The notes: generated from the sequence alone by a model not told the origin. A stretch of DNA of 64,000 bases from JACKHO01 sp041398745 (GCA_041398745.1 JAWKUB010000010.1:62001-126000); one strand, 5' to 3'. Shown: positions 7,181 to 16,342, numbered from the stretch's first letter. Program-made: numbers and translations.

Positions 7181-8905
7181 TTATGAGTTTTCCTCATTGG
7201 CCGCCTTGCGTCGGCGCCAACGCAAGCGTTCAAAGAGCAGGGCATAAATCGAGGGCTGTTGTGGTTGATCAATTCGGGTCGAGCCCGGCTTCTCTTCGGC
7301 AACCGAATTCAGCTGCAACCGTTGCACTTCCGAGTCAGCAATTGTCGCAGGCTCTACCAAATGCGGCTGAATAGTGTCGTACTCCAGCCAGTCATGTTTG
7401 GTAGACTCGGAAGGAAGAGGACTGGCGATTTCGACGGGTGGATGGGCATTCTTGATTTCGTCCCGCATTTCCGTGACAGCATCCAGCAGTTGCTGTTCCA
7501 AATCGTCGTCGACTCCAGCGGATTCAGCCGAAGTTGGCTTTGTCGGCGCTACGAGAGGTGACAAATCGATATGTGGGATTTGTGATACTAGCGCGAAGAC
7601 TTCCTCTCCTGGCTCAGGGCTGGCAGCCCCCTGTATTTCATCCAAGATCGCGTAGTGATCGTCTACGTGAATCTCGACCGAATTCACTGGCGAGTCCGAT
7701 TCCCAATTCGACGACGTCCCGTCAATTACGTCTTCGTCGGCAAAGAGCTCGCTCAGTGGTACGTCACTCGTTTCGTCGATGACCTCTTCACCGACATGCA
7801 GTGCAGTGTCGAACTTTTCGTCATTCAAGTTGTTATTCGACAATGACATTTCTGCGCCAACCTCCAACACAGACAGGCCGGTCGGAAGCGGCGGAACTGT
7901 CGTAGATGGTAATCCTGAAATTGGACCAGCAGGTTCTTCTTCGTCCAGTTCAATGGGGATGTCGGAATCGGACGGGATGTCGAGGACCCACTCGTCGGTT
8001 GCGTCAGGATCGAGACTTACTGGCAGCGAAGCGGTCGAAACGGCCGATGTCAGGGAGTCGGCCGACTCAATACCTGATGTCTGGAACGGAAGCGGCAGGA
8101 CCTTGAGATCCTGCAGAGCTTTCTGCACCTGATCGCGCGAGACTGGCTGGACTTCGTCGACAAAACTCACCAGCAGTGAGTGGTCGGCAAGTTGTGTCAG
8201 ACAACGCATGTTTCCGTCGCTGACTCGACAAATGAGTTCAAGTGCATCTTCGTCGATGATTAGTTCGATGTCTTCGGCACCGGCCCACGTGAAACGCTGA
8301 ACGAGGTATTCGGCCGATTCCAGCGTGGAGAGTGGCTCGAGCATCACATGAGCACCGATCCGCTGATTGAACGTGGCCAGTTCGGGATGAAACAACTGCT
8401 CTTCAATCTCTGGAATTCCCGCGAGGATGAGTTGGATTTGTTGTTCTTCGGTGGATGCGTGATCACACAATGTGCGCAATTCTTCACACAGCTTCGGGCT
8501 GAGGAGGTGTGCCTCATCGAATATCAGCAGGAGATGGCGTTGACTGTTCCCCAGTTCCTTCGCGGCTTCCAGGATTTGCAGTCGCGATTCCTGTTCTGAT
8601 AGACCAACATATTCACGTCCCAGCGAATGAAGCACGGCTTGCAGCAAGGCACGGCGGGTGTGGAGCCCCGAACTGTTGAGATACAGCGATTTAACCTGTT
8701 TGCCGACGGAACTGGCCAGGAACCGGCAGAAATGTGACTTTCCGCTGCCGGGTGGGCCCACAAGGAGCAGTATAGACTGCCCCTGTACTAAGGAACGTTG
8801 AATGAGGTCGAGCGACTTCTGGAAGGGGCCGACCGTAATGAACGAGTCGACGGGTCCGACTGGTGCGAAAGGGCGCTTCTTCAATTGAAAGAAGTCTTCG
8901 TACAC
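7181..8905 (-). CDS. GspA/ExeA-type AAA ATPase with acidic tail
   Basis: I choose the GTG at 8905, which gives the usual family start (M)YEDFFQLKKRPF and has AGGGACGAGG upstream; an ATG at 8944 would add 13 residues. With the longer numbering, Walker A GPPGSGKS is at 63-70 and Walker B LLIFDEAH ends at 146. The ATPase and helical lid (to about residue 285) match the ExeA/GspA/MshM family, which helps assemble type II secretion or pilus machines. The remaining 300 residues are very acidic and Ser/Pro rich, ending in a basic RLRWRRRKA segment, and lack the peptidoglycan-binding domain of GspA. It lies downstream of the motor genes in the same direction, separated by a 389-bp gap. Confidence 0.8.
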   Translation of the reverse strand: MYEDFFQLKKRPFAPVGPVDSFITVGPFQKSLDLIQRSLVQGQSILLLVGPPGSGKSHFCRFLASSVGKQVKSLYLNSSGLHTRRALLQAVLHSLGREYVGLSEQESRLQILEAAKELGNSQRHLLLIFDEAHLLSPKLCEELRTLCDHASTEEQQIQLILAGIPEIEEQLFHPELATFNQRIGAHVMLEPLSTLESAEYLVQRFTWAGAEDIELIIDEDALELICRVSDGNMRCLTQLADHSLLVSFVDEVQPVSRDQVQKALQDLKVLPLPFQTSGIESADSLTSAVSTASLPVSLDPDATDEWVLDIPSDSDIPIELDEEEPAGPISGLPSTTVPPLPTGLSVLEVGAEMSLSNNNLNDEKFDTALHVGEEVIDETSDVPLSELFADEDVIDGTSSNWESDSPVNSVEIHVDDHYAILDEIQGAASPEPGEEVFALVSQIPHIDLSPLVAPTKPTSAESAGVDDDLEQQLLDAVTEMRDEIKNAHPPVEIASPLPSESTKHDWLEYDTIQPHLVEPATIADSEVQRLQLNSVAEEKPGSTRIDQPQQPSIYALLFERLRWRRRKAANEENS

Positions 8906-9294
8906 GCAAACACCTCGTCCCTGAGGATCAAATGAACTGACCACTGAAAGTCGGCTATCGCCAAACTCCGTGTCAACTCCCTACCCATCGAGCGAGAACG
9001 GTCGCTACGTTCAGAAAAACTCCAGGTACCGTTGCGACCCTCACCGTCGGCCTGACACCTGTGTGGATGACGTACTCTGTTCCGGTTGTAGCAATCGTGT
9101 GCCACATCGAATTGGTGAACTTGGATACAGCAGAGGTTCAATTCCTCAACGTTTCGCAAGTTACAGCACTCCACATGCCGTCTCCGTGGCTTCGGGCATC
9201 AGATTCTCCAACATGTGTTTGCCGAATCTGATGAATTGCGTGCTGATGCGATCGGGATCCGGTTCCCTCGGTCGCTTCCTTTTAAGTCAGACAA
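8906..9294. other. Gene-free stretch between ATPase and motB-like gene
   Basis: No convincing gene is seen on either strand. It should hold the promoter of the downstream ATPase gene. A minus-strand TGGCAC-N4-TTGCT at about 9090-9104 resembles a sigma-54 site but is one base too short between the GG and GC elements. Confidence 0.5.
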
Positions 9295-10041
9295 CTACGT
9301 TCCGCCATGAAAACCGTCGATTTTGCGTACCTGGATGGACATGCTGGGGCGTTTGATGGTTGATGAGAACCAGGGGCGGGCGGTACAGGAAACCAGATGC
9401 TGTTGGTCGGGGGGAAGATTCAGGTAGTGAATAGCGGCCCGTCGCAAATCTGCAGCCTGTAAAACAGCTCGATTCCAGGCCGATTCTCCGGGAGTTGTAG
9501 ACCAGACCACAATTTTCAGTTCGTAATCTCCCTGCGCGAGAATTGGCAACAGCTGCGCCAATTGACGTTTGAGGCTGGGGTCGAGTGTGCCAGCGGGATG
9601 CGGAAGTGGCGTGAGCCGGTCGAACGTTACCTCACCAACAACGGTCGAATCAGGTCGAGTCTTGTGAAATCGCTCCATTTGCGTAAGGAACTGTTCGTAT
9701 TCGTTCATGACGCGGTCTCGAATCCAAATGGTGTCGGCGTCTTCATCGGAGCCGACACCGCTTTGTGTTTCTTCATCATTGCCACCCACGGGATAAATGG
9801 GGCTGGACGCCTCCATTTCCAATGAATAGCGCGAGAGCCCCATACGGAAAATGCCAGCCACGCCGTGAGAGTCGCTGACCTCCACGAACGAACCCGTCCC
9901 CGAGTGCAAGTTCGCTCCCGTCTGCTCGCTTGCCAGCGAGTTGAGGACGATAAAGAAAGCCAGCAGTGCGGTCATGGTGTCGCCAAACGACACCAGGTAA
10001 CCGTTGTTAGGTCCAGATGCGGGTTTCTTTTTGCGTGCCAT
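9295..10041 (-). CDS. Second MotB-like stator protein
   Basis: A 248-residue protein with the MotB topology: basic start MARKKKPASG, then one membrane helix LVSFGDTMTALLAFFIVLNS with an Asp (residue 21) in the position of the proton-binding Asp of MotB. The periplasmic part ends in an OmpA-like region: NRAVLQAADLRRAAIHYLNL matches the N-x-x-L...R-A signature, but the preceding TD-x-x-G is altered to STTPGES, so peptidoglycan binding may be weakened. It follows another MotB-like gene after an 85-bp gap holding a REP-like repeat. Two different B subunits after one motA suggests a mixed stator or specialised roles. Confidence 0.75.
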   Translation of the reverse strand: MARKKKPASGPNNGYLVSFGDTMTALLAFFIVLNSLASEQTGANLHSGTGSFVEVSDSHGVAGIFRMGLSRYSLEMEASSPIYPVGGNDEETQSGVGSDEDADTIWIRDRVMNEYEQFLTQMERFHKTRPDSTVVGEVTFDRLTPLPHPAGTLDPSLKRQLAQLLPILAQGDYELKIVVWSTTPGESAWNRAVLQAADLRRAAIHYLNLPPDQQHLVSCTARPWFSSTIKRPSMSIQVRKIDGFHGGT

Positions 10042-10084
10042 GGCTGCTTTTCAGTAAGCGATTTCTTAGATAATCCCGTCGAAA

Positions 10085-10108
10085 CACAGGCAGGAATGTC
10101 TGTGCCAC
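10085..10108 (+). repeat. REP-like hairpin repeat (copy 2)
   Basis: CACAGGCAGGAATGTCTGTG followed by CCAC; one base of the left arm differs from copy 1. It lies between the two MotB-like genes, 19 bp after the stop of the upstream one, and could attenuate or stabilise the transcript there. Confidence 0.8.
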
Positions 10109-10126
10109 TCGGTTTCTTAATGGTCT

Positions 10127-10792
10127 CTACGAATTGTTCGCTTTCAACAACTCGCGATTCACAATGACTCTTATCTTGCCAGACGGAACTCGGGACTGAA
10201 TTGACACGGAGATACGTCCCAGTTGCACTTTGCCGACGTGCGTCATCAATTGGGCAATTTGCATTGCGGACTTGAGTTCTTCTTCGGTTGCAACGGAGAG
10301 TTCCAGTTCAATGGGCAGTGCTGCCAGTTGCTTCAGTAAGTTTTGAAGTTGGTACTGCCCTAATCCCGTCAATTCACCAGAGTCGTTCAGCCATTCACTA
10401 ATCGTCACATCAATTGTCAGTCGCTGAAACTGGGCGAGGTCGTTTCGCTGTTGAAGGGCACGCAAACCCTCGTCGAGGGCGCCGGACGGGTATTCATCCA
10501 TTTCCGGCGGACTCTCCACGCCGCGCTGTGTCATTCGGCTGATGCGAGGCCGGTACCGCGTAACGACCGACTCTCGATCCATGGCGTCCTTGCTCTCGCG
10601 GGCGAATCCTTGACTTCCCCCGCCTCCAAACATGGAGATTTGCATCCGTTCGAATTTTTCCGGTTCGTTGCTGGCAAAGGTGAGCAGCAGAATAAAGAAC
10701 GTCATCAACAGCGTGATGACATCGCTATACGTCATGAACCAGGCGGGCACTTCTCCAGCCGAACTTGCTTGAACTTTCTTTTCGCGAGCCAT
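10127..10792 (-). CDS. motB: MotB-like flagellar stator subunit
   Basis: A 221-residue protein: a basic start, then membrane helix AWFMTYSDVITLLMTFFILLLTF with Asp24 as the expected proton-carrying residue. The periplasmic region (residues 50-221) keeps the length and secondary structure of an OmpA-like domain, but the usual TDxxG and NxxLSxxRA motifs are not recognisable (compare ELELSVATEEELKSAMQIAQ). It starts 33 bp after motA, the normal partner, so stator function is well supported despite the divergence. Together with the MotA channel it would anchor the motor and conduct protons or sodium. Confidence 0.8.
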   Translation of the reverse strand: MAREKKVQASSAGEVPAWFMTYSDVITLLMTFFILLLTFASNEPEKFERMQISMFGGGGSQGFARESKDAMDRESVVTRYRPRISRMTQRGVESPPEMDEYPSGALDEGLRALQQRNDLAQFQRLTIDVTISEWLNDSGELTGLGQYQLQNLLKQLAALPIELELSVATEEELKSAMQIAQLMTHVGKVQLGRISVSIQSRVPSGKIRVIVNRELLKANNS

Positions 10793-10825
10793 GGGAACCT
10801 CCTTGCTCCGCTTGCGGCGCTTCTA

Positions 10826-11611
10826 TCAGGCTGCTGTTTCAGTCGCACCAAACACACGTTCACGCCGCGCTGATGAAAGGAAAGCCGCCAACCGTTCCTG
10901 CAGAATGGATGGTGCCTGTCCTTCCACGAGCAAACACAGGCCGGTTTTCATGAGTTCTTTGACCATGATTTCCTCCTGACTGCGACTCTCCAGCTTGCCC
11001 GCCATGGGGATGCAAAAGAGGTTGGCAATGACGGCCCCATACAACGTGGTCAACAATGCGGTCGCCATTCCGATCCCGATTTTGCTGGGATCGTCGAGAG
11101 TTCGCAGCATTTGCACGAGGCCAATGAGAGTTCCAATCATGCCGAAGGCGGGAGCCCCTGCGGCGAGAGCGTCGAGAATCTTCTTCCCGGTGGAGTGACG
11201 TTGCTCAATGCATTCCATTTCGATGTCGAGAACAGAACTGATTTCCTCCTTGCTCCCTCCACCCACAACCAGTTCGAGGCCGCGTTTCATGAAATCATCT
11301 TTGATGTTCTCGATTTCATTTTCCAAAGCGGGCAGACCGTCACGCCGTGCAACGGTGGCGAAGTTCCGGAACTGGGCAATGATGTCCTCGTGCTTGGGAA
11401 GTTTTGTCAGAAAGCACTTCCGAATGACCCCAATGAGTTCGGCGAGTGCCGACATGGGGAAATTGATGAGCAGCGCGGAAAACGCACCGCCGATGGTAAT
11501 CATCATCGATGGGACGTTGATAAATGGTCCCACGCCGCCTCCGTCCATCATGATGGAACCGAGAATAAGGGCCGATCCAACCAGCAGTCCAATAATCGTG
11601 GCAATATCCAT
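10826..11611 (-). CDS. motA: Flagellar motor stator protein MotA
   Basis: A 261-residue MotA of typical length. Two N-terminal membrane helices (about 3-20 and 33-53, with GGVGPFINVPSMMITIGGAF between), a cytoplasmic domain of about 110 residues and two C-terminal helices containing the signature AGAPAFGMIGTLIGLVQML and IGIGMATALLTTLYGAVIANLF. It forms the ion channel of the stator with the MotB-like protein encoded next. It follows flhB by 37 bp in the same transcription unit. Confidence 0.93.
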   Translation of the reverse strand: MDIATIIGLLVGSALILGSIMMDGGGVGPFINVPSMMITIGGAFSALLINFPMSALAELIGVIRKCFLTKLPKHEDIIAQFRNFATVARRDGLPALENEIENIKDDFMKRGLELVVGGGSKEEISSVLDIEMECIEQRHSTGKKILDALAAGAPAFGMIGTLIGLVQMLRTLDDPSKIGIGMATALLTTLYGAVIANLFCIPMAGKLESRSQEEIMVKELMKTGLCLLVEGQAPSILQERLAAFLSSARRERVFGATETAA

Positions 11612-11648
11612 GTTTCGCTCCGTCCGTGAACGACTCGCTCAAGTCTTT

Positions 11649-12701
11649 TTAAGCCGCCTCGCGCCTTGCGAGATTCCGCTTTCGATAAACAAACACCAGC
11701 ACTTCCGCCACAGCCTGAAACAATTCAGCGGGAATCATCTCGCCTACTTCAACAAGTTGATACAACGCCCGCGCCAGCGGCTTGCGTTCCAATACCGGCA
11801 CGCCGTGTTCTTCCGCCTTTTTGATGATGGCACGGGCGAAGACATCTTTCCCTTTGGCAATGACCGTTGGTGCTCCCGGTTGTCCCGGTGTGTATTTCAA
11901 TGCGATGGCGAAGTGGGTGGGATTCTTGACCACCAGAGTCGCCTTGGGAACATCTTTCAACGTCCGCTGTTTCATCGCTTCACGATGCAACTGGCGCCGC
12001 CGCATTCTGATTTGCGGATCACCCGTATCCTCACGCGATTCTCGCTTGATTTCCTCTTTGGTCATTTTCAGCTTGGCCTCGTGACGCTGCCATTTAATGG
12101 CATAGTCGACCACGCCCCAGGCCAGCACGCCGCCTCCAATGGACAGCACCAGCTGCGACAGGAACAATGCGGTTGTCGCGGCGCCGTCCGCCACCGTGCT
12201 TCGATGCACCCATATGACCGCGAAAGCAATTCCCAGCACCGTGAGGGCTTTGAGCATCGACAACAGGCCGTTGACCAGTTGTTCTGTTGAAAAGACGCGC
12301 GCGATGCTCGATGGGTTCCACAGTCGACTCCAATCGATTTTCATCTCCGTCCAGGCGAAACTGCCGATTTGGATTTGTGCGCTTCCCACGGCAAACAGCC
12401 ATGCTCCAATGCAGACGGGACCGGCAAACAACAACGACCGGGAGAGCAGCCAGACAAACATGTGCTGCGTGGTGTCAGCGTCCCATTGACCGGTTCGCGA
12501 AAACGCACCGGCCTCGTGAATGAGTGACGTGAACAAACCCGCTGAGCGTTGCATGAACATGGGAATGAGCAGCCCGCCAAGCAGTAACATTAATCCCAGT
12601 GTGAGATCGGCACTGAACACAACGCGGCCCTCACGCCGCGCGTCTTCACGACGACGTGGCGTTGGATCTTCAGTGCGATTCTGGTCGTCATGTTCGCTCA
12701 T
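11649..12701 (-). CDS. flhB: Flagellar export protein FlhB
   Basis: A 350-residue FlhB. The start EDPTPRRREDARREGRV is the family's conserved N-terminal cytoplasmic tail; four membrane segments follow (about 32-50, 83-106, 145-165, 180-200). The C-terminal domain carries the autocleavage motif NPTH at 260-263 and continues to residue 350, the usual length. FlhB cleavage switches export from hook to filament substrates. Its start overlaps the end of fliR by 4 bp (ATGA), so the two are coupled. Confidence 0.95.
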   Translation of the reverse strand: MSEHDDQNRTEDPTPRRREDARREGRVVFSADLTLGLMLLLGGLLIPMFMQRSAGLFTSLIHEAGAFSRTGQWDADTTQHMFVWLLSRSLLFAGPVCIGAWLFAVGSAQIQIGSFAWTEMKIDWSRLWNPSSIARVFSTEQLVNGLLSMLKALTVLGIAFAVIWVHRSTVADGAATTALFLSQLVLSIGGGVLAWGVVDYAIKWQRHEAKLKMTKEEIKRESREDTGDPQIRMRRRQLHREAMKQRTLKDVPKATLVVKNPTHFAIALKYTPGQPGAPTVIAKGKDVFARAIIKKAEEHGVPVLERKPLARALYQLVEVGEMIPAELFQAVAEVLVFVYRKRNLARREAA

Positions 12702-13471
12702 GAGGAGCCAATGCCTCCTTGATTGAGAATGACGTCACGAAAATGCTCAGCGACAACTCCGAACCGTCCCAGCAACATTGGCAACAGGACAATCAACGCA
12801 ACCAGCCCGAGCAGCAGACGAAGTGGCATGCCATAGGAGAGCAAATTGAATTGCGGCGACTGCCGCATGGTGACGCAAATGACCGAAATGCCTCCGAGGC
12901 TTACGGCGAGCAGGGGCATAGCCGCCAGGATGGGCATGGTCCCTAACAGGACATACCAGTCCATGATTTGTTCTGATCCCACGGACAGCGACAACGTTCC
13001 GATGGGAAACATGACGAAGGAAAAATGCAGCAGGAGCAGAAATGCATGATGTATATTCAAAGCGAACAACAGCATGCCGAACAGCGTCTCCAGAAGTTGG
13101 GCGACGCTTGAACCAGAACCGGTTTCCAGCAGGCTCGAAACACTGGCCATGTTCAATCCCATTGCATCGGCGAGGACATTCCCCGCAGTGCTGGCCAGAC
13201 TCGTCAGGCTTCCAGCCAGCCATGCGAGGCCAGCGCCAATGAGTGCTTCCACAATTCCGCAAATCGCGAACCACGGCAGCGAGTCGAACATAGTCGGGTT
13301 CGCGATGCCGTACAGCAAGTACTTTTTCCACCAGCACACAGCCAGACCACACGCAATAACGACCTTGGCCGTCGCTGGAATTCCTTTTCCAGAGACGGGC
13401 GGTAGAAACGCAACAAAGCTGGAGGTCCTCACGAACACCAGCGTTCCAATGGCGAGCATGGTCCACGTCAT
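12698..13471 (-). CDS. fliR: Flagellar export protein FliR
   Basis: A 257-residue, mostly hydrophobic protein with six predicted membrane segments and the FliR-type ending LLLGLVALIVLLPMLLGRF...FRDVI. The open frame extends to 13639, but the ATG at 13471 is chosen because it overlaps the fliQ stop as ATGA and gives the family length. FliR, with FliP and FliQ, forms the export gate in the basal body. The middle has the Asn/Ala-rich GNVLADAMGLNMASVSS segment typical of FliR. Neither fliP nor fliO is present in this cluster. Confidence 0.93.
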   Translation of the reverse strand: MTWTMLAIGTLVFVRTSSFVAFLPPVSGKGIPATAKVVIACGLAVCWWKKYLLYGIANPTMFDSLPWFAICGIVEALIGAGLAWLAGSLTSLASTAGNVLADAMGLNMASVSSLLETGSGSSVAQLLETLFGMLLFALNIHHAFLLLLHFSFVMFPIGTLSLSVGSEQIMDWYVLLGTMPILAAMPLLAVSLGGISVICVTMRQSPQFNLLSYGMPLRLLLGLVALIVLLPMLLGRFGVVAEHFRDVILNQGGIGSS

Positions 13472-13737
13472 CTGGACACCTCCATGAGGTGTCCGAACAT
13501 GCGCATGGAGAAGTCCGTGAGAACTCGTAGCGACCAAGGCAAAGTCACCATAAGCACCAGGGCGACGGCAATGATTCTTGGCACGAACGACAGTGTTTGT
13601 TCCTGAATACTCGTCGCCGCCTGCAGCACACTCACGCAAACACCGACGACCAGACTGACGCCCACGGCTGGAAGCGACAACAGCAGCGCAACGAGCAGGA
13701 CTTCACGCCCAATCATCAAGACGTCTTGTACTTCCAT
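13468..13737 (-). CDS. fliQ: Flagellar export protein FliQ
   Basis: An 89-residue protein with two membrane helices (about 13-38 and 52-72) and the family hallmark QAATSIQEQTLSFVPRIIAV. FliQ forms part of the FliPQR export gate. It overlaps fliR by 4 bp and starts 36 bp after the MotE-like gene. Confidence 0.95.
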   Translation of the reverse strand: MEVQDVLMIGREVLLVALLLSLPAVGVSLVVGVCVSVLQAATSIQEQTLSFVPRIIAVALVLMVTLPWSLRVLTDFSMRMFGHLMEVSR

Positions 13738-13773
13738 GATGTCGTCCTCCTTTCGTTTGCTGAACTGTCGCGA

Positions 13774-14550
13774 CTATTTCGCCGACTTTTGATCGCTCTT
13801 CCGATCACGGAACTTTGTAACGAGGTCGTTAACGAGGGCGGTGTCGTCAATTGCGGAGAGCAACTTGGCGGCTTCGCGTTCCTCGAATCCCGCGAGAATT
13901 TCTACAGCGGTATCGATTTGGCCATCATTGGCCATTTGTTCGAGCAGTTCGGCAGCCTTGGTGGCGTCCATGCTCTGGAACCATTGCGACAGTTTCTTGG
14001 TGTTTACCGACTGCGAATCGCCCGAGTTCGCGCTTGTTTTCGATGCCGCCTGCTGCATTGCTTCGAGTTGCTGACGTTCCTTGGCAATGTCCTCCTGCGA
14101 GGCAGTTAAGGACGTCAGCAGGCCTTCAGCGGATGTCAGATCAATTTCAATTTGCGACCGCAGTCCATCGAGTGCCATACGTTCGGTCGTCAAATCGGCC
14201 AGTGCCAGTTGCTGTTGCAGTTTTCGCTTAGCTACTGACTCTTCCATTTCCTTAATTTGCTTTTCCCGTTCGTTGAGTGACATTCCCAGACGCAGTAATT
14301 CTTCCACGCTGGCAGGACGTGGACGGATCGCTGCGGGTTGGCTTTCGTTACTAGATGCATCACCAGGTGCTGGCGTCTCAAGAGTTGAGACATCGACCAC
14401 CTCCGGTGTGGTGTCGACCAGGGCCGCATTTCGTTCACCGCTGACCGATTCCTCCTTCGACCTACCACTCTCCTGCAAGTACGAAGAAACTCCGTAGGCT
14501 CCGCCGAAGGCAACCAGAGACAGGACTGAGAGTATGATGAGGTTCTTCAT
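13774..14550 (-). CDS. MotE-like flagellar accessory protein
   Basis: A 258-residue protein with one N-terminal membrane helix (NLIILSVLSLVAFGGAYGV), a Ser/Pro/Glu-rich linker, a coiled coil (about 85-165) and a C-terminal MgtE-N-like helical domain (LSQWFQSMDATKAAELLEQM, then VEILAGFEEREAAKLLSAI). This layout matches the MotE family, periplasmic chaperones of MotC in alphaproteobacteria, and similar proteins coded after fliJ in many bacteria. Its start overlaps fliJ by 4 bp. The precise role is inferred from position and architecture. Confidence 0.75.
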   Translation of the reverse strand: MKNLIILSVLSLVAFGGAYGVSSYLQESGRSKEESVSGERNAALVDTTPEVVDVSTLETPAPGDASSNESQPAAIRPRPASVEELLRLGMSLNEREKQIKEMEESVAKRKLQQQLALADLTTERMALDGLRSQIEIDLTSAEGLLTSLTASQEDIAKERQQLEAMQQAASKTSANSGDSQSVNTKKLSQWFQSMDATKAAELLEQMANDGQIDTAVEILAGFEEREAAKLLSAIDDTALVNDLVTKFRDRKSDQKSAK

Positions 14551-15011
14551 GTCGCTTTCTGCTCCCGAACTCGCTTTGCCAGATCAATGGCACGGGCCGC
14601 TTCTTCAAGTTCCAGTTGTTCAGCGGACGAAACCTCGCGGTGATATTCTTCGCGGTCTCGATTCAGCATCGTTTGTGCCCGCTCCTCATCCCGCATGCGG
14701 ATTGTCCATTCGTTTCGCAAACCTTTGATCACTTCGTTGAGTTCGTAAACTTCACGTCCCAGCGACTCGATTGAGCTGAACTGAGTTTCGATGGCCCCAC
14801 GTTCCGCGATGAGTAACTCTGCGGAAATAGCGTCGCCGATAGTTCGTTTCAAAATGTCGCAGTGCAGATTGTTTTCTTCGGTTAAAAGGCGTTGGTGTTC
14901 AGCAATCTGATGCTGGCTCTGCTGCGATCGAAGTAGTTCGAATTCCGCAATCCGTTTGCGTTGTTCGGCAATGCGTTGCAGCGCGTTCCAGCGGGAAGCG
15001 AAGCGTTTCAT
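14547..15011 (-). CDS. fliJ: Flagellar export protein FliJ
   Basis: A 154-residue protein that is almost wholly coiled coil, starting MKRFASRWNALQRIAEQRKR as is usual for FliJ, and close to the family length of about 147. FliJ sits in the centre of the FliI ring and couples ATP hydrolysis to export. It overlaps both fliI (15008-15011) and the MotE-like gene (14547-14550) by 4 bp. Sequence conservation in FliJ is low, so position carries much of the weight. Confidence 0.88.
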   Translation of the reverse strand: MKRFASRWNALQRIAEQRKRIAEFELLRSQQSQHQIAEHQRLLTEENNLHCDILKRTIGDAISAELLIAERGAIETQFSSIESLGREVYELNEVIKGLRNEWTIRMRDEERAQTMLNRDREEYHREVSSAEQLELEEAARAIDLAKRVREQKAT

Positions 15012-16342
15012 GACGTCATCCCCACTGATTTCTGGGCTTTGTGTGTGAGGCTCATCAGTTGCTCCACCGTTTCCTCATACGATGACAACTCTCCCACAGC
15101 CTGTTCGCAGAACTGACGAATGCGCGGCATGGCATCGACTGCTTCGTCAGTCTCAGGCGAACTGCCCCGCTGGTAGAGCCCCATACGCAACAGTTCCTCC
15201 ATTTGGGTGTACATGGCCATTTGATGCCGCAACTTGCCGATAGCGGCTTGTTGTTCAGGTGAAGTGACCTCGCGAAACAACCGACTCACACTGGCCAGTA
15301 CGTCAACGGCGGGGAAATGATTCGCTTCCGCCAGTTTACGACTGAGGACAATGTGCCCGTCTAGCACCGAGCGAGCGGCATCGGCGATGGGTTCCATGAG
15401 ATCATCCCCGTCGACCAGGACAGTAATGAGTCCGGTTATCGACCCCGTCGACTCATTCCCCATCCGTTCGAGAGTTTGTGCGAGCACACGAAACACGGAG
15501 GCGGGATAGCCCCTCGTTCCAGGTGGCTCGCCGCGCCCCAGTCCAATTTCACGCTGAGCATGTGCGAGTCGCGTAATACTGTCGAGAAAGAACATGACGT
15601 CCCGCCCCTGCGAACGGAAATCTTCAGCGATTCGCAGGGCCGTGTCGACGGCTTGTACCCGGGCGAGCGCCGGTTCTTCGGCAGTGGCCACGACAACGAC
15701 GGAACGCTCCAGGCCGGACTGTCCCAGAGCGTCTTCCACAAACGGGATGACCTCCCGTCCGCGCTCGCCCACGAGGGCAATGACGTTCAAGTCGGAGTGG
15801 ATTCGCTTCGCGATTTCTCCCATGAGGGTGCTCTTTCCCACGCCGCTACCAGCGAACAGCCCCATACGCTGGCCTTTGCCAATCGTGAGGAATCCATCGA
15901 TGACGCGCTGGCCCGTGCTGAGTGGTGAAAGGATTCGAGTTCGCGACATGGGACAGGGAGCGTTTCGCGAATCGACATAAACGCGACGATCGCCCGTTGG
16001 GCCAAGACCGTCAATGGGTTCTCCCAACGCATTTAATACGCGTCCCAAAGTCGTGTCACCCGCTGGCACCGAAAGGGCATCGCGGGAGAGCAGTGTAATG
16101 TTCCCGGGTCGAATTCCACTCGTGTTGCGGAACAGCATGACGCGCGACTCATCATCACTCGATGAAACGACCTTTCCGGGAATCCAGTCGCCGCTCGAGG
16201 TCTGGATTTCGCAGAGTTCGTCGACGATTGCCGGCCCCGAGAATGTCAGCCATTCGCCAACCTCACGCAGTACCGCGCCGGTCTGGAAATCGCTGCAGCG
16301 GGCGAGCGTTTCTTTCAGCGTTTCTGCGTTCAATTTGAGCAT
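15008..16342 (-). CDS. fliI: Flagellum-specific ATPase FliI
   Basis: A 444-residue export ATPase of standard length. Walker A AGSGVGKST (164-172), Walker B VMFFLDSITR (Asp254) and the FliI/F1-beta signature GRGEPPGTRGYPASVF are intact. It energises export of flagellar subunits together with FliH and FliJ. The start at 16342 lies 80 bp inside the upstream fliH gene, an unusually long overlap; the N-terminus (MLKLNAETLKETLARCSDF) fits the family, so I keep it. A shorter start would remove conserved N-terminal residues. Confidence 0.95.
   Translation of the reverse strand: MLKLNAETLKETLARCSDFQTGAVLREVGEWLTFSGPAIVDELCEIQTSSGDWIPGKVVSSSDDESRVMLFRNTSGIRPGNITLLSRDALSVPAGDTTLGRVLNALGEPIDGLGPTGDRRVYVDSRNAPCPMSRTRILSPLSTGQRVIDGFLTIGKGQRMGLFAGSGVGKSTLMGEIAKRIHSDLNVIALVGERGREVIPFVEDALGQSGLERSVVVVATAEEPALARVQAVDTALRIAEDFRSQGRDVMFFLDSITRLAHAQREIGLGRGEPPGTRGYPASVFRVLAQTLERMGNESTGSITGLITVLVDGDDLMEPIADAARSVLDGHIVLSRKLAEANHFPAVDVLASVSRLFREVTSPEQQAAIGKLRHQMAMYTQMEELLRMGLYQRGSSPETDEAVDAMPRIRQFCEQAVGELSSYEETVEQLMSLTHKAQKSVGMTS

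Noticed and set aside
9089..9104. Minus-strand TGGCACACGATTGCT resembling a sigma-54 promoter before the ATPase gene
   Set aside because: The gap between GG and GC is 9 bases rather than 10; sigma-54 promoters tolerate spacing changes very poorly.
9131..9146. GAGGTTCAATTCCTC looks like a tRNA T arm
   Set aside because: No matching acceptor, D or anticodon arms can be found around it on either side.
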